Positions 27,101 through 37,689 of a stretch of 64,000 nucleotides of DNA are shown here, piece after piece. The notes under the pieces were generated by a model. The model did no database searches. It worked only from the letters and a program-made list of their open reading frames with translations, and was not told the DNA's origin. This stretch comes from Liolophura sinensis. Its lineage: Eukaryota; Mollusca; Polyplacophora; Chitonida; Chitonidae. Position numbers and translations under genes: made by a program. The stretch is from positions 56,928,512 to 56,992,511 of the forward strand of contig NC_088301.1 in assembly GCF_032854445.1 (NCBI RefSeq), given 5' to 3'. Every line of letters starts with the position of its first letter. Within the stretch, counting starts at the first letter, position 1.

Positions 27101-27416
27101 ATCACTCTACGCATCGTAACTTGTGAATTAAAATGTCATGGATTATCTGTTGAGCCCTTGTCGTCACCCAGACTGACATCGTCTATGTTAAGAGTTGTGC
27201 TCAAAAACGTGCTTAGAGACGGCATGGGCGACTCGTCTGCTATAGGGAAACAAACATATTCATTATCGTAACAAATCGATTTTCTAACTGATCCCTACGT
27301 GGGCGACCCTTAATCCAAGCGTCTGGTCGTCTGACATCCAACTAGGATTGATTTGTCAACACTTTACCTGACTTACTAGTAGGGGCTGATATCTCACCAG
27401 GTTGTCTCGCTGCCAT
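18110..27416 (-). CDS. TRABD: TraB domain-containing protein (TRABD)
   Basis: TRABD belongs to the TraB/PrgY family. Animal members are reported at mitochondria and their biochemical role is unclear. Exons in transcript order: 27398-27416, optional 27168-27239, 23395-23697, 22447-22685, 22147-22287, 21363-21473, 19822-19961, 19349-19539, 18734-18833, 18110-18230. Phases fit throughout and give 454 residues without the optional exon, or 478 with it. Human TRABD is 376. Visible in order: an acidic Asp/Glu-rich stretch (about 110-130), VYVVGTAHFS (GTAH at 173-176), PDVVMVELCNSRV, LGMAPGGEFRKAF (about 257-269), LGDRPIQITLRRAL, KCKQKDLLEQM, VVGVVGIGHVPGI (about 388-400) and a C-terminal hydrophobic helix (about 425-450) that probably anchors the protein. 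The extra N-terminal length is low-complexity Ser/Thr/Lys-rich sequence. The donor at 19348 (GTGTCT) is weak, but phase and homology require it. Confidence 0.93.
18478..18715. repeat. 45-bp tandem repeat (about 5 copies) beginning just inside a TRABD intron
   Basis: GCACACTTGGAC-type landmarks recur at 18478, 18523, 18568, 18613, 18658 and 18703, exactly 45 bases apart. On the TRABD (minus) strand the array starts about 15-20 bases after the splice donor at 18733. The unit is unrelated in sequence to the large 45-bp array at 5951-14803. The open frame through it (18310-18690, minus) is a product of the repeat period. Confidence 0.9.
20309..20999. repeat. 40-bp tandem repeat (about 17 copies) in a TRABD intron
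   Basis: The unit, TGTAATGGTTGTCCAGGAG then TACTTCGTGGAGCTTGGGCAG on the plus strand, repeats every 40 bases with few changes (C/T at CGTGGAG, A/G at CCAAGAG). Since 3 x 40 = 120, long open frames appear on the minus strand (GQPLHCPSSTKYSWTTITL type) without being genes. Part of the unit (minus: AAGCTCCACAAAGTACTCC) is shared with the adjacent 31-bp repeat, so both seem to come from one source. Confidence 0.93.
21000..21370. repeat. ~31-bp degenerate tandem repeat containing copies of a TRABD splice donor
   Basis: On the minus strand the true exon end reads TTCACAGAG|GTAAGCTCCACA (donor at 21362). The next units read ACACAGAG GTAAGCTCC, ACACAGAG GTCAGCTCC, and so on for about 12 increasingly diverged copies. 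The unit therefore includes the last seven exonic bases and the first bases of the intron. Confidence 0.85.
22021..22150. repeat. ~27-bp tandem repeat (5 copies) containing copies of a second TRABD splice donor
   Basis: On the minus strand the exon ends ATTAAACAG|GTAAACCTG (donor at 22146). The intron then repeats CAAACAG GTAAACCTGC plus GACTGAG-type spacer four more times at 26-27 base intervals. Each copy keeps a full AACAG|GTAAAC donor. The first repeat unit holds an in-frame TGA, so use of downstream donors would truncate the protein. Confidence 0.88.
23698..27167 (-). other. Large TRABD intron, nothing else recognised
   Basis: About 3.4 kb of AT-rich sequence lies between the first exon(s) and the exon at 23395-23697. 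No open frame here resembles a known protein. A poly(A)-type run sits near 24031-24047. Confidence 0.5.
27136..27239 (-). CDS. Optional second exon of TRABD, or end of a 40-aa short isoform
   Basis: A good acceptor (CCCTATAG) precedes a frame that joins the first exon (MAARQP) in correct phase and reads ADESPMPSLSTFLSTTLN, then a run to a TGA at 27136-27138. If a weak internal donor (CTGG|GTGACG, last exonic base 27168) is used, the exon joins the next TRABD exon in the same phase. If it is not used, the product is a 40-residue peptide. The first exon also joins the 23697 exon directly in phase. Transcript data are needed to choose. Confidence 0.45.
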
Positions 27417-27520
27417 TCCAACACAACTAGCATGTGTACACAAGTACTGATGACGTAAAGCACATGTCGTGTTGGACGAGAGCCGCATAGTGCACCTGAC
27501 ATATCGGCTGCTCTACTGCC
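27417..27520 (-). promoter_or_regulatory. Upstream region of TRABD with CRE-like site
   Basis: TGACGTAA at 27451-27458 lies 35 bases upstream of the TRABD ATG and resembles a CREB/ATF half-palindrome. The divergent LRR gene begins 1.5 kb away, so the region may serve both genes. Inference only. Confidence 0.25.
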
Positions 27521-28136
27521 AGATTAGAAGAAAACGCATTGGCATGCTCTGGAAATCATGTAAGCAATTCCATGTATTGTAACGACTAAAGTCGGTTCTT
27601 TGACAGACCTAACTGCAAGGAAAATCACGCATCTGTCGCTTCACAACAACAACAACCCCATGTCAACTCTAACAGTAACAGGTGCACGAACGTGAAAGTT
27701 TCCGATTATGAATCATTGAATGAGACGGAAGATTTAGCAGCATCGGTGACGGGTCAAGATTGCATGGTCTTGGAACTATAAGATAACGACGTCAAACAGT
27801 AACAGTCCCAGTAGTAAGTGGTTCCTGACTTGTCAGAGTTTCGTGGTGAATCACGGTGTTCCACGAGATGTCCAAACGTCAAACCCCAATATATACATGT
27901 ACATACATAGGTCATTGAAGGCATGCAAGTATCTGCAATAATGTTATTTATTCGATCGTTATAGTTATTTCTTTTATAGCATGTGCTTATAATGTATTTT
28001 GTTTTTGTTGCCAAGACACGCACTACTGGTAGGGGTATTAACTAATTGAGTTTGTTAGAGTTACACTTATAGGCAAAAACTTTCGAGAATCTGTGATAAC
28101 CTTTGCTGCTAAGTTTGTCCGATTTATTGATTTATT

Positions 28137-28300
28137 TGATTGGTGTTCTATGCCGTGTTCAAGAATACTTCATGTATATGACGGCAGCCAGCATTATGGT
28201 AAGAGTAAAGCAGGCAGAGCCCAGGGGAAACTCATGACCATCTGTAGGTTACTGGCAGATCTTCCCACGTATGGCTAAGCATGTGTGGTTCAAGGCCACA
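28137..28300 (-). mobile_element. 5'-truncated copy of a tRNA-derived SINE
   Basis: TTTGATTGGTGTTCTATGCC through GTTACTGGCAGATCTTCCC matches the 3' body of the fuller copies at 28677-28955 (opposite strand) and 47675-47938 (same strand). The tRNA-like head is missing. Confidence 0.8.
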
Positions 28301-28676
28301 ACATTTGTTACTGCTAAGGTCAACCATTGGACAATATCAAGTGATACATATGTACATGTACAGTGTAATGACTGAATTGGCAGTACCAGTACATGATATA
28401 TTTGACATTTTTGATTTTAGTATGCTGTGTTAGTTTGGTTCCTTTCATATCAGTCTACATATTTTAAGAGACGATTGACTAAAACCTGTTTGGAGTTTTT
28501 TTTTGCCTGAGTCTGTGGACATCCAGGTAAAATTTACTGGGTGTCTGTAACCCATTAATTTACCACTGCTGTCCAGTAATGAGGAACTGAACAGTGACTC
28601 TGGTATTATAATGTAAATGGTACAGTTAACAAAAATGAATGTTCCTTGTTTAACACAAAGGTTTATAACATTTTAG

Positions 28677-28955
28677 GGGGTCTCCATGGCTGAGGGGGTT
28701 AGCATACCAGCACAGTGTAATTATCCAGAAGTCTCCCACCAATGCGGTTGTTGTGAGTTCAAGTCTAGCTCATGCTGGCTTCCTCTCTGTCCGTACATGG
28801 GAAGGCCTGTAAGCAACCTGCGGATGGTTGTGAGTTTCCCCATGGGCTCTATCTGGTTCCCTCCCACCATAATGCTGGCTGCCATCATATATATGAAATA
28901 TTTTTGAGTATGGCATAAAGCATTTGTCAACGAAATAAATAAATAAATAAATATA
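28677..28955 (+). mobile_element. Near full-length tRNA-derived SINE
   Basis: The head has a perfect RNA polymerase III box A (TAGCATACCAG, 28700-28710) and box B (GTTCAAGTC, 28757-28765). It is followed by the conserved body (GGAAGGCCTGTAAGCAACC, ACCATAATGCTGGCTGCC) and an A-rich (AAATA)n tail. It lies just upstream of the first coding exon of the LRR/ADP-ribosylglycohydrolase gene. Confidence 0.85.
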
Positions 28956-29006
28956 TATAATATTTTATCAGGTGATGCAGAATAAAAGCAAAGTAAAGAT
29001 CAGTCT

Positions 29007-32000
29007 ATGATGGTGGAGGGCAATTATATTTGGAGTCCATTTGATCACAAGGGAAATCAGGTAAGTTTACCAAGAGTACTTAGTTATTTTTAATGATATG
29101 GATATACATGTACTTGATGGATCTTCAAAAATGTGCCTTACATCCATTCATTGTGAAAAACTATTGTGTATTCATATTGTGTAAATGTTGACTAATTTAA
29201 ATGTACAGGGAAGTTTGCAAACATATGTAATCTTAGTCATACTATTTATTACATTCACTGTTTCCCATGAGTATATTTGATCAGAAGTTATTTACCTATT
29301 TATACGAATCTGTCATCTGTTGAATGCTGGTTATCTGTAGTGATCCCAGACACAGGTCATCATCATCATGGGTAATGTTGAGGTCCATGACCTGGCTCCA
29401 GTGCGTGCTGATGAGAGAAAAGAGCTGAACCTGAGTAGGAGAGTAAATTACAAACAGTACTTAAAGGTAGGTCCTGTGTATTACAAGTTTGTATCCATTT
29501 GTATACAAACTGAAAATTCCTGTCATAAACTGTAATGTAGAAAAATGTTTATATTTTCAGTTTATGAATTTGCCCTATGTTCAACATAAATCTCTTCAAG
29601 TCATGTGATTAATACACTAATGCGACTCTAATGACTCAATATACTAATAAAGGTTGAATAGTCAAAAGTTTGACATCGTTTTCCTTTACAGCACATGAAT
29701 GGCACCACCCATGACAGGTGTCTGACAGAAATTCCATGGGGCATACGTGATGCCATTTCATTGTATGAAAGGATGGATGCCTCATTTAATGCCATTCAAG
29801 ACTTACCTGTTGAAATCCCTCTTCGTCTCCCACACCTTAACTTCTTGGATCTCAGCCACAACAGACTGACAAGCTTGCCAGAGAGCTTTGGGCTTCTTTT
29901 TCACCTGAAGACCTTACTGCTGAAGCACAATCATCTGTCCAAACTCCCAAACTCGTTTACTCACTTGGTCAAACTAGAGAAGGTTGACTTGTCCAATAAT
30001 GGGTTGAGGGAACTCCCAGAGGCAGTGGGTGAGATGGAGTCTCTGTCAAAATTAAATGTTGCCTATAATAAGCTGAAAACATTGCCTCCTTCATTAGGAC
30101 AAAGTGAAGTGCTCTTAGTTCTGTTAGCTAATAACAACAGACTTGAAAGCCCTTCTCAGAGCCTCTGTGATGAGGGTTCAGATGTCACAATAGACTTTCT
30201 AAAGAAACAGTGGAAAGTTTCTACTAACTACAAACCCAAGTCACCAAAGACATCTAACGAGTTTCCAAGGCAACGTGGCAATCAGTTGAACAGTTCTGTG
30301 TCTAATCCTCATTCTGCCCATGCCCAGTATATCCAGAGTCAAACGCATACAACTAATACTCCTAGTCGAATCAAAACCCCTTTGTTACCTCCCTTGGATG
30401 CTAGTCGCCTTCAATCAGATGATCTCAGAGACAAAATCATAGGTGAGTACAGCTTATGATAAATTTGATAGTTATGTAGTGAATTTGGTCTCACCACAGC
30501 TGCTCAGACCTCAGGTCTCAGTCTTGAATACAGCTGTTGCCAATTTACTTGCGATCCAGTTCAGGAGATTTACCTTATACCTGGCAAATGGCAGTAGATT
30601 ACACTTTGCACCCTCCTTTTCTTTACCAGCAAACCTGATAACAAGGTTATAAGTGAAAATTCTTGAGAAAAAACAAATGAAATAAATTAAGAGCTGCTTT
30701 TTGCTCAGTGTGATACCTTAAAACAATACATTAATGTTTGAATTTGTATCCCAAAATGTCTCTCAAGAATTAAGTTTTTTTGAATATTGTTAATGTTATT
30801 AATTGATGTCTTGCCTCATATGAGCGATTTCACTAAGCTGACCACTGTGTTATACGCGCAGGGATGCTGTATGGAGCGGCCATTGGAGACGCCCTGGGCA
30901 TAGCCACAAGGTGGATGTCACCGGATGAATGTAACTTCCACTATGTGGCTGAATGTTTGTCTTACTCTGACATTGTTCAGGATGAACATAGAGTCCGGTG
31001 GAAGAAGGGAGATTGGACAGACAATATGGACCAGCTGGTATTTCACTTCATGCTTTACATGTTACTATAATTTTAAGATAATGTTCTGATGATGAAACAC
31101 ACTATACATAATTGTACATTTACAGAATTACAAGATCTGTCCTGTGAGATCATAGATCTAGTAGTGTGATATTTTTGTTAACATTTCAGATCCTGGTGCT
31201 TGATTGTATCCTGGCATGGGCTGGTGTCGTGGATGAGCTAGATTTTGCCCAGAGGCTCTGCAATTGGGTCAAACATGGCTTTCCTGAGCTTGGAGACTCT
31301 GAGGGACACATGCACAGTCCAACAATTGAAAAGGTGGGAATGAAGGCCCACAAACAATACTCCGTCTTCCAGATTTCAAAGATTTCAATGAGTACATTTC
31401 TATCCTGCATTAAGACACGAAGATTTTCTGATGAATTTATGATTATGTTTGACACATTACCTACTTTAAGTAGGTTTCTGACTTAATCATCTCAGGTGTC
31501 TGGTGATTTGATGAGTCTGTGATATCTTCTGACAATTTTCATATTTTTCCAGGGTGGGGAGTGGAATGTATTAGGTATTTTTTTAAGTGTTTCTACTGGA
31601 TACTAGAGCAAATGTTACTAATAGCCGTGTTGTGTTTGTTTATTGGCAGGTTCTGGCTGAAGTAGACTTTCTAAAGGACCCACACACAGCTGCAGCTAGA
31701 GTAATCTCCCAGTACTCCACTGTCTCACCCTGCAAAGCTCCCACTGGCATTGACCATGTCAACAACAATGGAGACGTACATGCAAATGGTGACAACTCAG
31801 TCCAGCATAATCCAACAAAATCTTTGCTTAAGGTAGAAACAGTGATTGATGACATTGGAACTGACAATGGTTCACTGGCACGTTGTCTCATTTTGGGTAA
31901 GGACAAATTTTTTCTGCATTCAGATGTACATGTATATGCTGTACTCCCATTATGTTCTCTTCTGTAATGGATGGGGACATAAATCACATGCTTAAAACCT

Positions 32001-34606
32001 TTATCAGTTGACCAGTGAGATTGCATTTTGGAATCCAGGGGCCGGTTTCATGAAGCTTGATTAGTGTTAAGTTGCCCTTAGCTAAGTGCAGTCTGCATCT
32101 CCACAACATACATTATCATGGTAGTTAAGGGCTTACTTAGTTAAGTTAGCGTCATGAAACCGGACCCAGGTCTCGCTGACTCTGGCTCTGAGACTTTTAT
32201 GGCCAGAAGTCAAGCAAGTGGTGATACACAGCACCACACCAGGTACACCAGAAGAAGCTGAGATTTGAACCTGTTACCTGGGGAGTTTATAGTGCACTGG
32301 CATTGAAAATCAGGGGCTTGATCAGCTGAATAGCTTGGGTACTCTTTTTATTCACAAAGCTATCAGTCTATTTTCATATATCCGGCATGCAGATAACACA
32401 AAAGTGTGAAAATTGTTCATATGACCCCAATCTTCTGATCCATAAACCTTTTTGACAGGTTCTCAAATGCGCTAGATCAGGCCCTGAAAATAATTAGTCT
32501 GCACAATATCCACATTATCATATTATATTTGTCATAGTAAGTACAGTTATATCATACATGATTCACATATTTGGGTCAAAATTGTGTAAAATAGTTGGAC
32601 AGGTTTTACTGATGAGTAGCAGTGTATCCTTTATCTCTCACTGACATGCCCTTGTCATTTGGTCATTGCCAGGTATTCCATACTTTCATGAGATATCAGA
32701 GGTAGAAAGCAATGCTGGTAGAATTTGTAGGGCAACTCATAATGATCCCAGATGTGTTGCCAGCTGTGTCCTCATCTCCGTAGTGATTTCTTTAATTCTG
32801 CAGGTAAGTCACAAATTAATATTATATTAGAGCAATTTTCAATTTAGCATTAATGTTGAAGTGTGAGATGATTATATGCTTCACAAGAATCTGTGCTGAT
32901 TTCTTTCATACCTCTTAGTAATAAATTCCTTATTTCTTTTGGAGATTTCTGAATGAATATCATGATTTCTCCTTTTTAAACCCATACACAAAACTATTTC
33001 AGAACAAGATATATAATATATTCTTAAATATGACATAAGGTGTCTGCCAAATCTGTATTATACAGAAATACATGTGTATATAAAGCATTAAGTCTGCTAG
33101 GGAGTGTCTTCTGCAGGGCCGACATGATCTCCACTGCCCGGATTCTGTGGAAGATCTGTTACAGACTGCTATTGGGAAGGCAAAAAAACACCTAACAGAT
33201 GTCAGTGAAAAGCAGAAGAAAGAGTTCATGACTGCTGTCAACCTGTGTCATCTGGAAAAGTAGGTTGTTTCTGCATAATTGGTGTAGGTCATATACCACA
33301 CATAAAAGTGTATTCTTTTATTGTAATCTAAAAAATGTAGGCCTATAAGAGAATGTGATACCAATATGAGAATGCAACCCACAGAGCTATGATGCTGTTG
33401 GAACGCATAACAAAACCGTTTTGTAAGTGATGGATGATACATGTAGCTGTGGCAGTTGTGTATGTAATATCACATCTTTGTGATGCATGTCTGATTTAGG
33501 CCTACAGTAGGATCTATAACCTCAGTGTCATGTCCGTGTATATAATGTTCTCTGTTGCAGTCTGAAACCTCGTGAGAAAGGGAAGGCCACACATGTCCTC
33601 AAGGCTCTGTCAGCAGGGCTCATAGTGCTCAGAGAAACCTCCATGGATTTCAAGTAAGTCCGCATGTTTACCAGAATTCAGGTCACACTTATGGGTGAGT
33701 GAGTGAGTGCTTGGGGTTTAACGTCGTGCCACACTTGTGAATAGTGCACCTGATGCTTGCACAGAGGAATTGTAAGCCTAAGTAGATTGTAAATCACTGA
33801 GATTTCAGTCGTAGCCTTAGCTTACAATCGACGCCGTCTTGCACGAATGGATTTTAAGCTGGAACAGTTGTAAGTTACCATCAGAAATTGCAATAAGGTT
33901 GACCCTGTTATAAATATTTACAGTTGCCCCAAAATGAACGCTAAGCGCAAATACTTGATTTATAGGTAGACTGTTAATGCATTTTGACTCAGTTTGCAAT
34001 TGTCTCAAAAAGATGTTACAAGCATTTCTCACGTGTTGTTGTTGCTATCTGCTTTTTTGAAAATAAAGGGAAGACAAATTATTGACAGTATACAGTGTTT
34101 ATAAAACCTAATGCTAATCTGTTGTACTTTCCTTTGTATCTTTTATTAGGACTGCTGTCACCAAGCTTGTCATGAGTGCAGGAGACAGTTGCTCTAATGC
34201 CTGTGTCGCAGGTGCCCTTTTGGGATGCAAAGTAGGGTATGCTCATCTGCCACGAGCATGGGTGGAAGGCCTAAGGAAGCGACAGGTGGACTGGCTGAAC
34301 ATTAAAATTAACCTTATGTTGGACATGATGGGAATACCTTAACAAACTATTTGTTTGGATTAGGTTGTGCATGTTATTAATGCAAAAGGGGTGTTGAAAT
34401 CTGTACTGCTTAACATACCAACTGGTGATATGCTTGTCTCCTGTTGACAGAAACAGAAGTTCTATAGAGATCAGGAGTTCTACATATACCAAGGAGGGAG
34501 TCAAATCAGGGACTTTAAAAATGGTACATCTGGCTGGCAAACTTCGCACTCAGCAGTTGGGAATGTAAGGGTGAAGTGTGTATGTGGTCTTGGCTTGGTG
34601 CTTTAG
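29007..34606 (+). CDS. Leucine-rich repeat / ADP-ribosylglycohydrolase-like fusion protein
   Basis: Eleven exons: 29007-29060, 29356-29466, 29692-30442, 30862-31037, 31190-31333, 31650-31896, 32673-32803, 33117-33259, 33561-33653, 34150-34285, 34451-34606. All phases fit, giving 713 residues. Residues about 80-205 hold about five LRRs (LNFLDLSHNRLTSLPESF type). A Ser/Asn/Pro-rich linker follows. From about 306 there is an ADP-ribosylglycohydrolase (ARH/DraG) domain with MLYGAAIGDALGIATRW, ELGD, DPRCVASCV and NACVAGALLGCKVGYAHLP. Expected metal motifs are altered: TDD is TDN (358-360), the family's N-G-A-x-M-R is NGSLAR (485-490), and the GDxDT-type motif is GDSCS (628-632). It may therefore bind rather than cleave ADP-ribose. 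The start could be either of two adjacent ATGs (29007, 29010). The last exon could be longer or spliced again at AAT|GTAAGG. An ATTAAA at 34765 may be the polyadenylation signal. Confidence 0.85.
32038..32168. mobile_element. MITE-like foldback element in an intron
   Basis: The left end, GGCCGGTTTCATGAAGCTT, is matched by the reverse complement of the right end (AGCGTCATGAAACCGG). The ~20-bp terminal inverted repeats enclose TTAAGTTGCCCTTAGC and its partner GTTAAGGGCTTACTTAG. No coding capacity; it sits in intron 6 of the LRR/ARH gene. Confidence 0.75.
33690..33745 (+). mobile_element. Fragment of a second dispersed SINE-like family
   Basis: GTGAGTGAGTGCTTGGGGTT then TAACGTCGTGCC matches the 5' end of the element at 47150-47420 and, inverted, 43560-43770. 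Confidence 0.6.
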
Positions 34607-36785
34607 TGAAGCAGTAATATTTATACGAGGGCAATCAGATTGCCTTCTTACATGTACATTGAAAATAATATTGACCAAACAGACAAAAACTTCCCTTGAT
34701 ATTAAGAACAAATTTAACAGTACCACTACAGAACAAGTAGTTGTAATCCATTTTCCGGTATCAAATTAAACTGCCAACAGACTTCTACAGAAAGCTGGCA
34801 CTGCAAAGGGTTCATATATGTGTTCATATGAGGTAAGACATGTTTCATTTCTTTTTCTGATTTGTGGGCAGCTCTGACAAATACATGTACACACTACACA
34901 TTCATCTGTAAAGTATGGATATGTACATTATAAATAGATTTTGGCAGCTTTGTGAAAAGCATCAGTGTTAATAGAATGACTAATGTAATATATACTAGTA
35001 TATAATGTATATATTGCCAAAGAGCTCCCTGTTGAGTATGTCGATGTTGACAAATCAAAGAAACTGTTCCTGTTAAGGACCAAAATTTATTTCAGATCTT
35101 TTTTATTTTTTTGGCATTGGAGAGAAAGGGAGTTTTGGAGGGGGGAGAGTAGGGGTATGTAGATATTTATTTATGTATAACAGACTGTAGCTCTTTATTT
35201 GAGCAAAATTTCATGAGTATGTGTTTGTAAATGGAGTGATTGCTTACGTTCATACGAAAGGTACTATTTCATTCAAATTGTTTATAAATCAGTGATTATG
35301 ATTTTTCATTATGTGTTATCTGAATTAATGCAAATATTTAAAGGATGCATGTTGTTCCTGTTTCATAGTACAAGGTACAAATATGTTAATCTACTGCATT
35401 TATAGCATCTTTTCAAATGTGTCGAAGTATTCAATATTATTTATTGCTGGTTTATATCTAAACACATTAAGTAAAATGGTCTGTGTATTCATTGTTAAGG
35501 ACATTGCATGGTGGAATCATGATAATAATGGCGTGTTTTATTTTACCTTATTTCATAACGTTCATATGTAAATTTATTAATTTATTAGGTGGTTATATGT
35601 TTTCAGGTAGCCTATTCAACAGAGAAAAAAACGTGGACTGCAATATTTGTAGGTTAGATTAGTATATGTGAAACAATTGTTGTTTTCTTTACCTAGTGAA
35701 AAATCCTTACTAAGGAGAGTGTACTTGAATAGTGAAAGCAACATTTCATGTTGGGAATGCAGTATTCTTTCAGGATTGCACAATTCTGAAGGCAACTATT
35801 ACAGTCTCTACCAGACTTCTGCAGATTTGAGGCAAATTCAGATTGATAATGTTTGCCATCGCCTTGTCCCCATTTCACATAGTGTAGGTAGCGCTACATT
35901 AATGTAATTACCATGGCGACGAAATAGCCACAGCGCTGATCGCCATGGAAGTTACGTGCGCTTTGTGAAACGGGGCCAAGTTAGCGTGCTGAATGGTAGA
36001 GACCATTCTTACTCGGGGTGTTACCCTTCAGGCATTACTTTTACAGCTTTTCACTGCCTGGATTCGTCATAGTCCAAAAGTGATATACCATTTTGGTCAG
36101 TAATCAAAAAATTTTCTGTTTTTATATTGTGGTAGGTATCTTGCTGGTCTGCACTTCTGGTAGTTGTGAAATCGTGTGATCTTAAATATAGAAGTAGTCT
36201 TGGTGTCTTGTCCTTGTTGTAATTTGTGTGTAAAGGTAAACATTTGACTAGAAATTCCACACCAGTACAGAGGTTTATACGAGGTTATTTCTCAATGATG
36301 CCCTATTTGCCTAGGTTAGTAAATACGTTTCTAACCATTTTCTATGTGGAACATCATAACAATTTTATAACAGTATGATGTTTTCATGTTCCTAGTTCAG
36401 AACAGTCAAAGCAGCTACTGTGTTTTTTTAATGATTTTAATCAAAATGGTTGCAAATTTTTCTTCATGCTCCTGGATTCCTAGAACTCACTCTCAGTACT
36501 AGTTATTACCTTATGGTGCACAATAAGAACTGGTCATAAAGGAAATTGTTAGCATGGCATGATCAGCTTAGCCCAATATGTACCTGTAAAGTTTATGGAA
36601 AAATGTCGTTTATTCATTGTTTCATTCAGTGGCTTTAATTGTAGCAATGTAATGCCCTTCTGTTGCAGTCCAGTCCAGTCCGGAAATTGCACATATCTGC
36701 CATAGGTAACCACATTTTGCTATCAATGATCGCCTTCAAGACAAGACAAATCAACTTGTACAGTCTTCAGAATTTCTTGAATATG
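34607..36785. other. Intergenic between convergent LRR/ARH gene and TSR1
   Basis: Probable 3' UTR of the LRR/ARH gene at the left, then AT-rich sequence with no recognised gene. One foldback element (35863-35980) lies within. The open frames at 35668-35907 and 36051-36260 show no family resemblance. Confidence 0.4.
35863..35980. mobile_element. Long inverted-repeat (foldback, MITE-like) element
   Basis: Left arm: CCTTGTCCCCATTTCACA, then GTAATTACCATGGCGAC. The right arm read in reverse complement gives CTTGGCCCCGTTTCACA, then GTAACTTCCATGGCGAT. The two arms can fold on each other over most of the 118 bp. It is unrelated to the element at 32038. Confidence 0.7.
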
Positions 36786-36789
36786 TGTT

Positions 36790-37240
36790 CATTAATCTTA
36801 GTAGTGGTTTTCCAGTTGTGAGCCCTGAGTCTTTCTGTGGTTTCCCCACTGCTAGGCAAAATTGTCTCAGTGGTGAGCAAGTGTTTGGCAGTGGTTTCGC
36901 GGTGGTGAGCAAGAGTGTTTCAGTGGTTTCCCAGTAGCGAGAAGGAGTTTGGCTGTCGTTTCCCAATCGTGAACAAGTGTGTCTCACTTGTCATGAATGT
37001 CTGTCATTGGTTTCCCAGCAGTGAATAAAAGTCAGTGGTTAGCAAGAGATGGATAATGATTTCCCAGTGATGAGCATATGTTTGAGTGGTTTCCCATAGG
37101 TGACCAAAAGTTTGCCAGTGGTTTCCCCATGTGTGAGCAAGAGTTTGGTAGTGGTTTCCCAACGGTAGCAAGAAGTTAACATTGGTTTCCCACTAGTTTG
37201 GCAGTAGATTTTGACAGTGGCTTCCTAGTGATGAGCAAAT
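36790..37240. repeat. Degenerate ~32-35-bp tandem repeat downstream of TSR1
   Basis: AGTGGTTTCCCAGTGGTGAG then CAAGAGTTTGGC recurs about 13 times with many substitutions and small indels. It is much older or more diverged than the 45-bp and 40-bp arrays. Open frames through it are not genes. Confidence 0.75.
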
Positions 37241-37504
37241 GTTTTTTCAGTGAAAAATTGAGTGACATTAAACAATATATATGCATATCCACCACAAAAA
37301 ATTTCCACAAGATGAAATACACAATACCATTTAGAAAGAAACAAAATTTCTAATCAAGGCAACATGCCAAGGCTATTAAAATCAAGTATTCATTTATATA
37401 AAATGATTTCAAGTACTTTACTAAAACAGCCAAAAACAGCCAATTTGCATGGAGATTCATCATCACTCAGAAAAGACAAAAGATAAGCATGTATATGGGC
37501 CAGC

Positions 37505-37510
37505 TTTATT
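37505..37510 (-). terminator. TSR1 polyadenylation signal
   Basis: AATAAA on the minus strand, 180 bases past the TSR1 stop codon at 37690-37692, with no closer alternative seen. Confidence 0.55.
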
Positions 37511-37689
37511 TGAGATGCTCATCTTTGCACAGATCCTGTATATAGTGTCAATAGTAGAATCCTGTAGGATAGTGTCACTATAAGGCTGGTTGATATAAAT
37601 TACCATAATTCACATGTTTGCCATTAAACACTGATGTTAATGTGTGGATTGTGCTTCTCATAACATTATCATAAGATTTCATATCGTTC

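Noticed and set aside
28686-28930. Open frames of about 70 codons on both strands
   Set aside because: Both lie inside the SINE at 28677-28955.
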